DNA from: Ophioderma brevispina
Taxonomy: Eukaryota > Echinodermata > Ophiuroidea > Amphilepidida > Ophiodermatidae
Direction: 5' to 3'
DNA: 64,000 bases
Assembly (NCBI GenBank): GCA_023653785.1
Contig: JAMKCH010005384.1
Location: forward strand, 1 to 64,000
In this document: positions 49,760 through 62,251 of the stretch, piece after piece
Numbering within the stretch: the first letter of the stretch is position 1
How the letters are laid out: each line of letters starts with the position of its first letter
Made by a program: the position numbers and the translations under genes
The notes under the pieces: generated by a model
Database searches by the model: none
Told to the model about the DNA's origin: nothing
What the model saw: the letters and a program-made list of their open reading frames with translations, nothing else

Positions 49760-52029
49760 ACGCTATTGTGTTTTAGAAGCTGCTGTATAAAGTATCAGTC
49801 AAAAATTATTTTCCTAATATTTGTAGCGCCTCATTGACGTCATCTAATCTCATAATTATGCATGTTGCACAGCTAACATTTGGAAGATATTTCTTTGTAG
49901 GTGTGTGTATCGTGATGATAATCGAGAAAAAGGATGAGAATGGTGCTGGCACTCTTTCACACGTTTATTTATGTCGATAAAGCAGAAGGTTATGTAATCG
50001 GCAACCTATTATTTGGCCACATATGTATGGAATTTGCGTCAAACCCTTTTGGTCTAAACATGTCTCTGAATTAAAATTGTTACTACAGTTTTTGACCTAA
50101 ATACTAAATGACGCTACATTTCAATGTTCGAGGACTGTTGCACAACACGTGTCACTTCCGAACAATAGTGCCCGAGGTGCTAAATTAAATTCCAATTATT
50201 TTGGCTAGCTGATGTTCTAAGAGTGTGAAATTGTGGCTGTGATTGTCTCTCAACTATGAATGACTTATTTTTCATTTCTTACGTTTCCATTTCTCTGTTA
50301 TGGAACTGATTAAAGGGACACAATCGCATAAAAATATTCAGACATAATGAGAAATTACTGAAATCACTTTCAAATTTTGTAAACAATTCTGATGTTTAAT
50401 TCTGTAAAAAAAAGTAAAACAGCAAGAGTTCGCAGCAATTTGTGGCAATTCCTGCTACAGAAAGTTAAGGTGTTGACATCCCTGCCAGAATTTACAGTGT
50501 ATCTAGTATTTTTTTGACACAATTCAAAATCATTCAGACCGGGATTCAGACATTGTACTTGTAGTAAGATATTGATCTGACAAGTGCAAGGAGGATTAGC
50601 CGGGATCAGCACATATACAATAGAATAGTCTGTGAGCTGATGACTGCATACTTTCAAGTTGGATAAAATGCTAAATAATAATATAGTTGCTCCTCGCTTT
50701 TTACAAAATGTAAACACCAAAATTATATTCAAATTTGTGGAAGTCAATTTCATTAAGTCTGTATATTTTTTCATGCCATCGTTTCCTTAAACCTTTCAAG
50801 CCTTCATCGCAGAGGGCTCTCCAAATGACTGCCTTTTTGGCGTTAATTAACATTCTGCAAAACAATTTGTAACTTTTAATCTAGTGTTCCAAGTGGATTC
50901 CATGATAAACGACGATCATTTCTGTATCATTTTGTATTCCGTGGGTATTGTTCAAAAGTTGTTTGTCGATAAGGTCTTTGATTTAAATAAAAGGCCATGT
51001 TTCAGATTATGGTAAACATTGTGTGCAGTGCAAAGACACGTACACATTCCAGTAACAACTACTGCAATATTGATGTCGAGGAAAATGAGCTATCAGAAAT
51101 TGAAATGCATTGCCAGAGATGGCTACTTTATTCTTTTGAAATATGACGCCAAAGTTGGCTAGCTACAACTTGTTTTGTAGTTCAAGCATTTAAATGAAAC
51201 CCTACCCAACTACGCATTTTCAAACAAGTCAAGTTGTCTACGTCAATTTACCCCAGAGATTATCAAAACATACAAATCGTATATGATGTGCATGAAAGAG
51301 CCATGCCGTCGAAGAGAAAGTCTCTTACTGTTTTCACAACCGACTGTTTAAAATTTGCAAAGTGAAATTTCCTGGGGGATATAATTGTTCTTTACAAGTC
51401 CATGAAAACCTTTATTATCCTGACTACAAAAGACAGTTATAATAAATAGTAACTATTCTTGCAAAATATTCTAAGGCTTGTTTCAGCTATTTTAGGGCTA
51501 CTTTCTATTGTAGCGTTTGGAAAGTCATGATCAATTGAATGTTTTTGCTCACTTACATAAGTGGAATTTCATTTAGATTTTATGGAGTGCAGGAACTGAA
51601 TGTAAGTTTTGTGTTGTTGTAATGATTTAGAGGTTATGAACATTGATTCATGTATGAATTCTTGGTAACGATCAAATCAGGACGTAAGACTTATTTGATA
51701 AGGGATTCATATTAAAAGAAAGCCACTTAACATCAACTATCCGTCAGATTTAAATGCTTAACATGTATACCTCCTGTGTGAATTGAATTACATGGTTTTT
51801 AATTTTTTTATCATTTCAATACGCTATCAAAGTTATACTTGAAAAGAGCCCTATCAAAATCCCTCAATTGTTCTCGTAAATGTTTGTTTAAGGTCCAATT
51901 CAACAAAGGCTCGAATCTGAATATTTATATTTTTCTTTCGAAGTATGCCAATACTATTTGCAACTGCAAGCAAGAAGCTTTTTAGAGGTTTTTAGAGGTT
52001 ATGAACTTGATCGGACCAATTTCAGCCAG
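49760..52029. other. Stretch without a recognisable gene
   Basis: AT-rich. A 134-codon minus-strand frame (50370-50774) has no recognisable domain. No repeats or inverted termini were noticed apart from a local duplication of TTTTTAGAGGTT near 51980. Confidence 0.4.
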
Positions 52030-52033
52030 ATTG

Positions 52034-52480
52034 TAATTGTTAGTTAGTTAGTAGTTAGTTATACCAAAGTTCAAATCGGTTTGTCCCGCTAACGGGGTGG
52101 CCGGATACCCCTAACACTGAGCAATTACTGCGCGGTTGTGAGGATTTATTGGAGCAAAAGATAAGTAACAGGATCCCCTTCCTGATAACCAATCCACAGT
52201 TTCGGAGTGGACCTTAGGCCTGGGCAACCACGCTCACCATACAAGGCATAGCATGTGCTGGATGGCCGCCATTAGCTCTCCAGAGCTGAGCCCCTCATTG
52301 TAGGTTAGATCTTCTTTTCCTATTCTACCAGGTTAACCACGATACCCTCCTCATCCCGCATTCCTTAGAAACCCCCCACCAATGGTGGGTGACAAGTTTA
52401 GCCGCCCCAACCAAACTCGGCCCCTGGACAGCGTTAGTTCTCAAAAAATAGATTAATCCCCCCCCCACCCAAAAAAAAAA
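52034..52480 (-). mobile_element. Probable retroposon (LINE 3' end or SINE) fragment
   Basis: A GC-richer block bounded on its left by a tetranucleotide run (TTAGTTAGTTAGTAGTTAG). Read on the minus strand it ends with GGGACAAACCG, AACTTTGGTATAACTAACTA, which looks like a body followed by a simple tandem tail, as many non-LTR retrotransposons and SINEs have. No reverse transcriptase frame is present. A C-run and an A-run (52460-52481) lie at the other side. Confidence 0.45.
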
Positions 52481-52867
52481 AATAATAAAATTTTCTTTTT
52501 GGGTTTTTAAATTATGGTTAAGCCCTTTTAGGCCTTCTGTTTCTCAACCATTGGCTTTAGATATAATACTTAGTTTTATTAAAGTAGGCTATCAAAAATG
52601 CACTCAATACAACTCTATCCAAACAGCTCATTTTTTCGACGTCCCGTAAATGTTTTCGGTTTAAGTTAAATTTAACAACCGATGAAATGATTATCTTTTT
52701 GTCTTTCGAGGCATAATGCAATATATTTTGATTTGAATGAAAAAAAGCAAAGAACACTTTATATAAACTTTGAGGGAACCTGACAAAAACATTACAATTA
52801 ATTATATTAACTTAACTGTAATTGGTTAGAGAAACTTGCAAATATCTACTGATAATCTAATATTTAC

Positions 52868-53041
52868 CTGTATAGGGAATAGTTCTGTCCTTTCCTGCGT
52901 CTCGCTACACCGTCGGTACCACCTGATACCTGACCCCCGGTAGTAGCGTGGTCCTGTTTAATCTTGCGTTGGTGCGATTGAGTTTGCGATTCAGCTGTAA
53001 ACCCCGTACGTGGTTGGTTCATGCGACGTGCTAAGGCATCC
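52868..53041 (-). CDS. Candidate internal coding exon, function unknown
   Basis: A 174 bp segment on the minus strand is open throughout. It has acceptor-like GGGTTGCAG immediately before it and donor-like CAG followed by GTAAAT immediately after it. Both boundaries fall in the same codon phase, so the exon is symmetric. It encodes DALARRMNQPRTGFTAES, then QTQSHQRKIKQDHATT, GGQVSGGTDGVARRRKGQN and YSLY. This is a hydrophilic, basic, Gly/Gln-rich segment with no membrane span, as in linkers or cytoplasmic regions. It is richer in G and C than its surroundings. No domain was recognised, and neighbouring exons were not found. Confidence 0.45.
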
Positions 53042-53305
53042 CTGCAACCCATTGATCTTTTATACATCAAATTTTTTCATAAGGAGGTGACCAAAAGCCT
53101 GTATTAAACGGAATTACATTGACAAAAAATATGCCTTCTCAAAAAACAACGATAACGTGCAAAGAATTTAAATAAAGTGATTGTTTGACCTCAATTATCG
53201 TAACAGAAACGATTTTGGTGTTGTTACTTGTTATACGTAAAAGATAAAAAATAGCATTTTCAAAAGTCTTAGAAGTGTAAGTAGAGGAGAACATTTTTTT
53301 GCAGA

Positions 53306-53813
53306 GGGCAAGGTTTGTACAGAGGAAATAAAATAGGTATAATTGTTACTAAAATCTACACAAAACATTTGTATAACCTAAGGATTACACATGGGTATAG
53401 TTTGCTGCCCTATATGGGTGGTCTATAGTTTTACGGTTATAGGGAAGCAAAGTTCAAAAATCTCTGGGCAAAAGTTTCAGAATCTAAGATTCTTTTCAAA
53501 ATTTCCAAAGTATTATGAAAGTCCCATTAGGCCAACAAAATAGAATTAGTTTGTACTCCTTTTTCCCATTAGGTCTATAGTAAAGGGGGTCAAAACAGTG
53601 GTTCTAACGTATCCTATGAAGTCACTAATCTCACCATCTACATTTACACATAAAATGGCCGTAAAATAATAACTTCAAGATGGCCTTCAACCGCAATGAG
53701 CCCTTAACGACTAAGATAGGACAAACTATCCATTTTTAGATAACATTACTGAATGAAGTAGTTGGGTAGTTCAAGCAATTCTGTTTGATTCGACCCCTGT
53801 ACAAACCTTCCCC
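53306..53813. mobile_element. 508 bp MITE with GGTTTGTACAGRGG termini
   Basis: Left end GGGCAAGGTTTGTACAGAGG; the right end, inverted, GGGGAAGGTTTGTACAGGGG. Inside are GGGTATAGTTTGC and TAGGACAAACTATCC, shared with the related elements at 12771 and 43800. No clear target duplication. No coding capacity. Confidence 0.65.
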
Positions 53814-54553
53814 TTATTTTTTATATGATAACACACAAATTGGTTATGTTTTAATTTTGAAAAACAACTTTCAGCTTTAAAAAAACAGTGTTCAATCTGT
53901 TCAGGCTTAGTTTGCATTTTTCCTTAGTGGACATGATTAAAAATAAAATAAAATACGATCCTTCAATGTACGGGCATTGAATTTGCATTATTTTAAATAG
54001 ACTGTAATCAGTGATATTTGTCAATTTAACATTCTAAGGATCATTGATTAAGATTATTACAAGTGCATAAGATCAATATTACTAATATAAATAAAATACT
54101 CATCTATTTTCCTCCCAATTATGTGTGGAATATTTCAAACTATCAAAAGAATAACCAGGCAAAGGAAACATCAGGTGTTTTTGAAAATAATTGTTCAAAG
54201 TGTGTGGTATCGATTACTGACATTCTTGTTTATAAATTAATCAAAAATGAACTTAATATAAGTTCGGAGGCAAATAGTATTTTTCTCGCACACGTTTATC
54301 ATTTTTAGGTGCGAGAGTTTAAGAGAACGGCTTTACATCAGTGGCTTTGTGCTGTGAATTGGATGTTAGTATGGATTTCATTCGCACCTTGATGTTAGTA
54401 ATCTATGATCTTAAGTGCGTATCACATATATTTGAAATTATTTCGTCGCCCATAGGCTGTTATATCCCTAAAATCCACAGAGGAAAACTGACAATCACCG
54501 CAAAAAGATGGTTAGCTGCATTTTTGTTTGTGGAATCTAGGAGCATCGGGGGG

Positions 54554-54642
54554 GCAATTTCCCACTACCCAAGGCAGGGTCCGCTCCGTATTTTTTTGTT
54601 CAGGTGGGGGCTTTGAAGCGATAGGGGACGTTAGGATATAGA
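54554..54642. repeat. Short dispersed repeat shared with 1440-1530
   Basis: Has ATTTCCCACTACCCAAGGCA, GGGTCCGCTCCG, a T-run, GAAGCGATAGGGGAC and GGATATA, in the same order as 1440-1530. A G/C-richer patch follows at 54740-54830 with frames open on both strands but no recognised domain. Confidence 0.5.
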
Positions 54643-55540
54643 TCCTTTGACTATCTCATCCATTGATGATTGTTGATTGATCGATTGATTGATGCGAGTC
54701 CAATTTCGTCCCACCATGATTTCGAAAATTTCACGTAAAACAGAAAATCGGGAAAAGCGAACGCGGACGTGCACCCGGCGGCGGAGCAGAGATTTTCCGA
54801 CCAATCCGGAAGGACCACCTAAACAGGCCACAATGGAAAGATGTGAAAGGTCTACACTTATAGACATGACCGACCATGGGACGATTTGTGATTCGGTCCA
54901 TTATTAAATCCTACCGACACGTGGTAATTTCAAAATGATCGGCCCAATTTGAAATCTTTTCATTCAACACTACGATGTAATCATGCCCGAATCACGACCA
55001 TGGCCGATCAGACAATAGTCTTTCAACCTTTCCATGTGAACTGTTCGCGACAACAAACTCGTTAAATATTGTTTTTACACAGCATCCTCGAGCGAGGCCA
55101 GACTAAATGGTGCGTATCGATATGGCAAGTTTTGGCAATGCGTGAATGGCACGATAAGCCCCTTAGATATTCACTTAACTCCTCAAACTTATTTGCAAAT
55201 ATTTCGAATAAGTGTAACGTAGGATACCAAACCATTATAGCGTATTGCAAAGTGAGAAGCGTTTGCAATTATGTGCGGCAGGGTGTGGTCACTGAAGGGA
55301 AAATTCGCTTAAAGGTAGTTAGTAGATTGAGTTACTAGTATGTGTGTTAGGGCATGGAGTTGTGTGGCAGATTTAGGATTCATTAAGTGAACACCCATCA
55401 TTTTACGACAAGAAAAATGGAAATATGCACCAGTCGTCTTTAGGCTAACGTGCTGCAAATCACTAAGAATGGACGATTAATTTTTTAATGCACGAATAAA
55501 ATACTCTGATGCCACTTGAACGAGGTGAATAATGTATTAA

Positions 55541-55883
55541 GGTGCAGTTCGTGATTCCAGCACATTCTGTTTTATTCATTGCTCCAATAGAATCCTGAGA
55601 AAAAGCTATTTCACAAATTTTAAGTTGATCACGACCTTGAGGTTTGTGTGATGAGCAATATGATTGTTTCCACGGTCCCATAGGCCACTATGATATAATT
55701 TCTGTCCGTTTACGGACAGAAATACAAAGTTGTGAATTTGTCACAGATACGACCGAATTTGCCGTGAAATTACAGGTACACATGATATTATAATGTTAAC
55801 GGTTCAGATGACATAAAAATCTCAATTTTTTAGGATAAGTAGGGGGGGGCGGGAGACCAGGCTGTGAATCACGAAATGCCCCG
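55541..55883. mobile_element. 343 bp TTAA-flanked TIR element
   Basis: TTAA at 55537-55540 and 55884-55887. The left end reads GGTGCAGTTCGTGATTCCAG. The right end, inverted, reads CGGGGCATTTCGTGATTCAC. The inverted right part also matches 62252-62350 (TATGTCATMTGAACCGTT), so at least two members exist here. A small inner hairpin, TCTGTCCGTTTACGGACAGA, lies at 55701-55720. Confidence 0.7.
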
Positions 55884-57549
55884 TTAACTACAAAATGCAA
55901 ATCAGGAAAATTGTTCTCAGGGGCCGGGTGGATTTATCCGGGCTGCTTGTCACACTTAAATATACCTTAAAAAGTAAGTCATTACTCTACAATCAGAAGT
56001 ATCATAGGCCTATAGACCGTATTCAATATGACGTCAGCCAAAGACATGTTGGTGGACAAGATGCATACATTCCCGGACTAAAACTACAGTAAAACTGTCA
56101 ATCGATCAGTGTTTAGCGATTGCACAGGGATCATTGGACGAGTGAATGTATTGTAGTACTGGAATGCGTCTCTCTTGTTCCACCAACACGGCTGGCTATT
56201 GAATTACGGTCTAATATAATACGATGTTGGGTTATGGAGTTAATCATAGACGATAACAGACACGAACATGGTGCTGATGTTATGATCACTATCATCTCCA
56301 AATATTTGCAACGGAGACCGAGTGACCTTGACTTGCCCAAAACCTGTGTGTTCGGGAATGGATTGGTTTTATCCAAAAGTGTTCAATAATAATCATAATT
56401 AAACTGAGAGACAGATTAAAGCCCTCCCCTTCAGAATTTCTTATTCTAACATATTTTTATAGTAGATGAACACATCGTGTAACCAGAGGAAAAGTTTGGG
56501 ACAGCGTCGATTCGTTAGGAGAGGAGTGCAGAAAAAGAAAATATGGGCCCGATTAACTAAGAAAATTGGCCTTCATAGTGACCACTTTTGTGAGAGTAAA
56601 ATAACTTGTGTCCTTCGTATTAAAATTGTGTTCGCTCAAAATCAGTAACATTAAAAACGCACCTGTACATTGGAAAATGCCACTGAAGAAAACAATTAGA
56701 ATGTTGAGAGTTAATGTAGCCTATAAATGCGCTTAGTTTATCCTTCTCTCCTTATCGCGCACATGTATCAATAGTGCCACCCACTGCTCTGCCCCTCATT
56801 GCAATGCCATACTTCGGAAAAGTACTAGAGGTGACACGATGGGTGAATCTACAAAACTTATAATCCTTTCTATAATCCCATATTATCTGTATCGATCTTA
56901 AATGAATATTATGCTTATACTCCAATTACTTGAATAATACTGTATCATATCCATATTAGTGACTTGTATCGTGTCCGTTTATTAATCTGAATAATAAACA
57001 AAGAACTGAATAACTTAACGAAAATGTCCCAAGGTACACTTAATGGTACAAAAGCTGCCAATATTCACCAAAGTTTATAATTGTGTTATACTGTGGACAG
57101 ATGAGATCAATCATCTTATCTATTCTATAGAGCCAATTTTTTCATAAACTTAGCTTTCGTTTATCAGAAAGAAACTGGGATATCTTAGTTTATCTGTTTT
57201 TCTATATTTTGGGCATGAGCTTGCCAAGCTCCAACTGACATGCATACGAATACACGCGGAGATGATACGTGATGGCGTTATTTGCTTACATTGCAATTGC
57301 ATTGTCGGAATGCGTAAATGGTCTAGTTGTACTCATCCACCAGTGTATGTTGGTGACTGTCTTAAACAGATCAATACGCATGCATTTTTACCAATGGCGT
57401 GCGTGTTTCCGATCGTCAATAGACCATTTGCACGATCCCCAGAATACAATTGATTACGTCATGCGCGTGGTGACGTTGTGCAGTAGTGCTTGACGGAATG
57501 ATGTGCAATACCTCATTTGCATCAAGGACTATATATGAAACGTCTTCCC

Positions 57550-58140
57550 AATATGCCGCTAAAATCTGGATATTACCGGCAAGGCTTTTGATCTCAATCG
57601 GAATTTTGCTACGCACGTATAGAAATACAGAAGACTCGGCTAAAAAGTACTGCCTGCCTTTAAAGGTGCGTGTCCGATCGTCTTTGGGACCCCCTGACTT
57701 CCCTGGAAGTAGTATCGATTTTGATATCAGATGAAGGCGTACTTTCTCTTTTGTCCTGAAATTTTGCCTCAAATCCCATGCATTCCCAAGATATAAACAA
57801 AAAAACCGCCGTTTCGTGGTTACCATAATTATTAGCCCAGTATTGATAGGGCTTTGCAACCTGGCCTTATTGCGGTTCTCCATTCCAAACGCAAGTTTGT
57901 TTACCACGTACTGATGGGGAGTATGTGAAGTGCCAGGCTCTCAATAAGTAGAGAATATAAGACCCACATAACTCGGAACCAGCACCTTTAATACGCGGAT
58001 TCAAGCCCCAAAAAACCCCTTTACTTTTGCGGTTATGTTAGCATATCAATGCCAGTAACAAAAAAATATAAAATATGAATTTTGATGATTTTTGATGTTT
58101 TTCGGATTAGTAAATCGCTGCTAATCCCTTTAACCCAGGT
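57550..58140 (+). repeat. Dispersed repeat, copy with nested insertion
   Basis: Homologous to 22290-22565 on both sides of a 324 bp insertion (57664-57987). Ends with the hairpin GGATTAG...CTAATCC (58104-58127), the counterpart of GGTTAGC...GCTAACC at 22532. A 163-codon minus-strand frame (57416-57907) runs from outside this repeat into the nested insertion, so it is judged fortuitous. Confidence 0.7.
57664..57987. mobile_element. 324 bp TTAA-targeted TIR element, nested
   Basis: Ends AGGTGCGTGTCCGA and, inverted, AGGTGCTGGTTCCGA. TTAA is present on both sides (57660-57663 and 57988-57991), while the paralogous repeat at 22.4 kb has a single copy at the same point, which proves insertion with TTAA duplication. 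It fits piggyBac- or Kolobok-type mobilisation and carries no transposase. Confidence 0.85.
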
Positions 58141-59969
58141 TTAGAAAACCAATTGGTTAACATTGAGAGAAATAATTGCGTGCCTCTCGGGAGCAAATTC
58201 AAAACACGCACTGAATATGGTCATACGCGATTTAGATTCACTCAAAGAACTGTTTTTTATGGTTTCACATGGCACAAACATACATTTCATTTATTATCAT
58301 GTTTTAAGACGGACCGGCAGCCAATTTAGCATACAGATATCAAACATGAGACAATCATTTTAGCAATTTGAAAAAAAAATGGTGCCATAAGCCAGGCATG
58401 GACCCCTGTTTACATTTTCTTACGACTTCGTTAATTTTTAAAGAACATTATATAACAATTAAAAAGAAAAACCGTCATGGCGTCTACTTCCATCTTTCCG
58501 GTTGAACATATTACACATTTAAATTACTTTGTAACGATTTCATCATAATACGCGGTTGTTAAACCATAGCAACGTCAAAATTAGATTTCTTGGCCATCCT
58601 CTTAATATCTTTGAAAGTTACATTGTATCGAACTCATCAGTGCTATGATCAATATAATTGGAAGTTATAAATGCATTTAATGAAAACTTATTATCAATCT
58701 ACGTGACCCAGTCTTAGCTACAATTCTGTTCCGCTTGAAAAGTGACACGGGATTGTTAAGATTTCCCAAGTGTTTAACAAGTATTACCAAACGTCAGTTG
58801 AACAAATAAATGAGACAATCTGCTCGAATTAGACAAAGGATATTGACTGCAAAACAAGTTGAAAATTGCGAATATGAGGAAAAACTCTGTACGCAGATCA
58901 TTGCTAGTAGAAGAAAGATCATGTAAGGGTTTTTGGTCAATTTGACTAAATTAGCTCACCCAGCGTCATTGGTCAGTGGATTCCTAAGCGGGATTGTGGC
59001 TGGCGGATAACTTGTGGAGGATACCATATCTAACCCATGTAGGTATTAGCTAAAAGTCAGTTACAAAAAAATCGCTACGTTGTTTTTATATGGGGAAAAG
59101 ACGATCCACATATAAGATGGGGTCTTAAATGATACCGAAAGATGATCTTGCAGTTCATCGGTCGAACACCTATGCCCTCTGGTGGTATAGCACGTACACA
59201 CTTCTTCCAAACAATTTACAAAATTTTTTGAAGCGCGCGCCATTACTTCATTACTGAATGGTGTAGTCATATTTGTATACCAGCTTGGGAGATTTTGGAA
59301 ATCTGCAATGCAATATGTGTCATGACGTTCGAGAGGACTTTTTTAGACCTCAGGTAGTCAAAATTATTGCGCAATGATAATATGGGAAAAATCGGTATGG
59401 TACGGATATCGAGCTGAAAACAAAATTAAATAGACTTTCCGTTGTTGAGTATTGGTATTGTTTTTATGTTAGTAAAGTTGCCGACATAAGTCAAATCCGG
59501 AAATTGAGAGGGTTTTTGAAAAGGTTACTCCTAAAATAATCGTAGATTATGCGCGATATAATGTGACTCGTGAGATGTACTATCTGTGTGGTATTACTTA
59601 GATCATTCTGAACACAACAGTGTCATTCCATTGCAAGGTGACAGTTAGTTTTAATAAGGTGACAAGTAAAATATGATGGCTATTTCGCAGTGGAACCAAG
59701 TTTGAACTGGGAAAGTGCAAATAGGAGTATGATTGATGTAATTAATTATATGCACCGCTGGGACCGGGTTTGTGGGCCGGTCAAGCATGGTTTTGATGAC
59801 ACGTACAAGGTACACACAGATGACTGGGATTTCGATTGTGTGTAACTAGGTCAGTCACCAGATGTACTACACAGGCGCGAATTGCCATCGGTGACCAGCG
59901 TCGGTGACATGTCCCTAGATTTTTTATACAGACACCAATATCGTTTTGAAGGGCAGTACATACAACAAT
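58141..59969. other. Stretch without a recognisable gene
   Basis: AT-rich. Short frames only. No inverted termini or tandem repeats noticed. Confidence 0.4.
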
Positions 59970-60117
59970 CAGGCGCGGATCAGGGGGGGCGGAGGGGGCG
60001 CAAGCCTCCCGGCACTTATTCAAATTCTTGCAAATCAGCCCATTTTAAGCTAATTTTGGACACTTACTGCTTTCAGCCCCCCGGTAATTTGACATTTTTC
60101 AAATTCTGGATCCGCCA
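59970..60117. mobile_element. ~148 bp MITE-like fragment with GGCGCGGATC end
   Basis: Left end CAGGCGCGGATCAGGGGGG; the right end, inverted, GGCGGATCCAGAATTTG. Such GGATCC-and-G-run ends are common in small animal DNA transposons. The ends match only over about 12 bases and no target duplication is clear. Confidence 0.45.
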
Positions 60118-61854
60118 TGACAAGGGATGAAAACAGGACGATGGACGGATGAGCTCTTTCAAATAGTGCATTTGACCAAAACTAATCACAAGAGATTACG
60201 GGCACATAGACCAAAAACACAAACCGATTTTATCGCTTGATGTGCGTCGGTCATTGGTGTTCCCATGACGCACAAGACGTGTCCTCGTCTTTATCTATAC
60301 AAAAATAATCAGAATAACTCTAACAGTGATTGATTATCAGCTACAAATGTTTTGCATACAGAAAAATATCCTTAACAATATATAAAAAAATAGAATTTAC
60401 GTGAAGGATTTCGGCGTGTACATGTTAAAACCAATGGCGACTGTCTGAATTTGGGATTTTTTTGGCCGCCCTTGCCATGCATGAAAATGTTGGTTGAACC
60501 TTTCGTGTAAGTCTGCAAAGGATTGGCCTAGACATGGAGTCTTCTATAAAAGGATCAAAGGATTATATCAAAAGAATTGTTGCACCTATGTTCCGTAAAA
60601 GAGTCTGTACTCCAGTCTAGTCATGAATATCCAACACAAGATGTTTGCATCAACTACCTAGATATCAGGGATAGGATTATAAAGTATAAGTTTTAGAAAA
60701 GAAGAAAATAAAATGACACAAGGGAATCTACTATAAAGGCGGAATGTTTCGTGAAAAGCAGTTACTTTCTTTTATGCTGAAAAGCTCCCTGGAAGATGTT
60801 TCGATTTTAAATGGAAAGAAATAATGCGGCACAAATGGCGGAAGGATTTCCCATGTTCTAGAAGAAATTACCAACTTTTAACACACATTTACAATAGTGC
60901 GCAACACTTTGGAAGGCGCTCATGGTACACGAATTCTAAAAGACAATTTCCATCACGGATTAATCAGACCCACAAAACAATTCATAATGACTGCAAGGAC
61001 TCAGATTGCACATTTAAGTTAGTAAGGAATGGTGACCAAGTGAATGGGCGGGCAGTATCGATCTAAAAACAATCAGGTGAAAATGGTCTTTTTACTCAAA
61101 AAATCTAGGTGCTACTTGTTTTGCTCGATAACTAGGCTCAAGGCTTTCGGCACAAATAAACTTTGTTTTTTCATTTTGAAATCCATTTGTCAGTATATAT
61201 TCTTCAATTTTCTCCCAAACACTGTATGTAATCGAGATTCATGTTAATCATTGCGCTAGCCGTCAGTGCGCCCCAATCTTGGACTTCAGCCTTATACAGA
61301 TGATTTTTTCTTTCATCTCTTTATAAGGGTAATTATTAAAATAAGAACCTTCCTACGTCCATCTAATGTTACATCAGATCTTTCTACTTTGTTGTTCATT
61401 TTTAATTGAAGATGGTTGAGTCTTCCTACTTTTAAAGGTTTGGAATTTCTTATTAACATATACATGTACACTACTTCTACTGTCGATTTTTTATTTAGGT
61501 AAAAGCAAATACTCAACCTTCCTACTTCTAGAGTAAGTCCATTCTCTATTCAAATTTGTCGATGATTACATGTTTGAAAAATTTGTAAATATGCATTGGC
61601 GGTTTAGATCGACTCTTTTGAGTACCAACACGTTTATAATGTTGACTAAATGCCATCATACAACGGAGCATCACCCCTACTATAAAACAAAGCGGTGTTA
61701 ATGTTAATTTTCCACACTGCTACTTCATCTTATAACATTTTTGGATCTTTTTGACAGTGGCAGTTTTCCCGGAGTTTCCCTTACATAACATCGCGCAACC
61801 GTCCCAGCCAAATTGTGAGGGCTGGTGTACAGGTGAATGGCCTACTGGCCTACC
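60118..61854. other. Stretch without a recognisable gene
   Basis: Contains an 80-codon plus-strand frame at 60824-61066 (MRHKWRKDFPCSRRNYQ) with a basic, His/Asn-rich composition and no recognised domain. Nothing else stands out. Confidence 0.35.
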
Positions 61855-62063
61855 CGGGAGCCATAGTCCGGGCTCCATAGACGAAACGGAATAAAGCGTG
61901 AAAACTAATCTGCGTGAAGAGTCAATTGAACGGAGTGCCCTATTCTCACAGACCGCCTACAACGGTGAAGAATACGGCACTCGATTAAGTTGAACGCTTC
62001 ACGCAACTTAGTTTCACGTTTTATGCCGTTATCGTCTACAGAGCCCGGACTATGGCTCCTCTC
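61855..62063. mobile_element. ~210 bp foldback element
   Basis: The left arm (61855-61952) reads GGGAGCCATAGTCCGGGCTC, GGAATAAAGCGTGAAAACTA, TGCGTGAAGAGTCAA and GAGTGCC.TATTC. The right arm is its inverse with about ten differences. A short second hairpin sits at the centre. One arm also matches the first third of the ~400 bp repeats at 29.2 and 31.0 kb, so that repeat family may derive from the same element. Confidence 0.8.
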
Positions 62064-62251
62064 GGACCATAGTCTCCCATTTACAACGGCAATGGTAAGA
62101 TACACTACGTGTACAATCTTGGTACATTTCAGTAATTTTCATGAAATTGAGTGGGCATCTCACAGCGGTCAAGCATTGTCTAAGTGGGCAGGAATGTCAC
62201 TATTGTTGTGATTTATGATAATCCAGAACACACAAGGTCGGCTCATGTTAA

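Noticed and set aside
50370..50774. 134-codon minus-strand frame
   Set aside because: AT-rich and low in information, with no recognisable motif or flanking gene structure.
57416..57907. 163-codon minus-strand open frame, the longest in the window
   Set aside because: It starts outside a dispersed repeat, crosses it, and ends inside a nested TTAA element. No gene would be expected to span these independent insertion boundaries, and no domain is visible.
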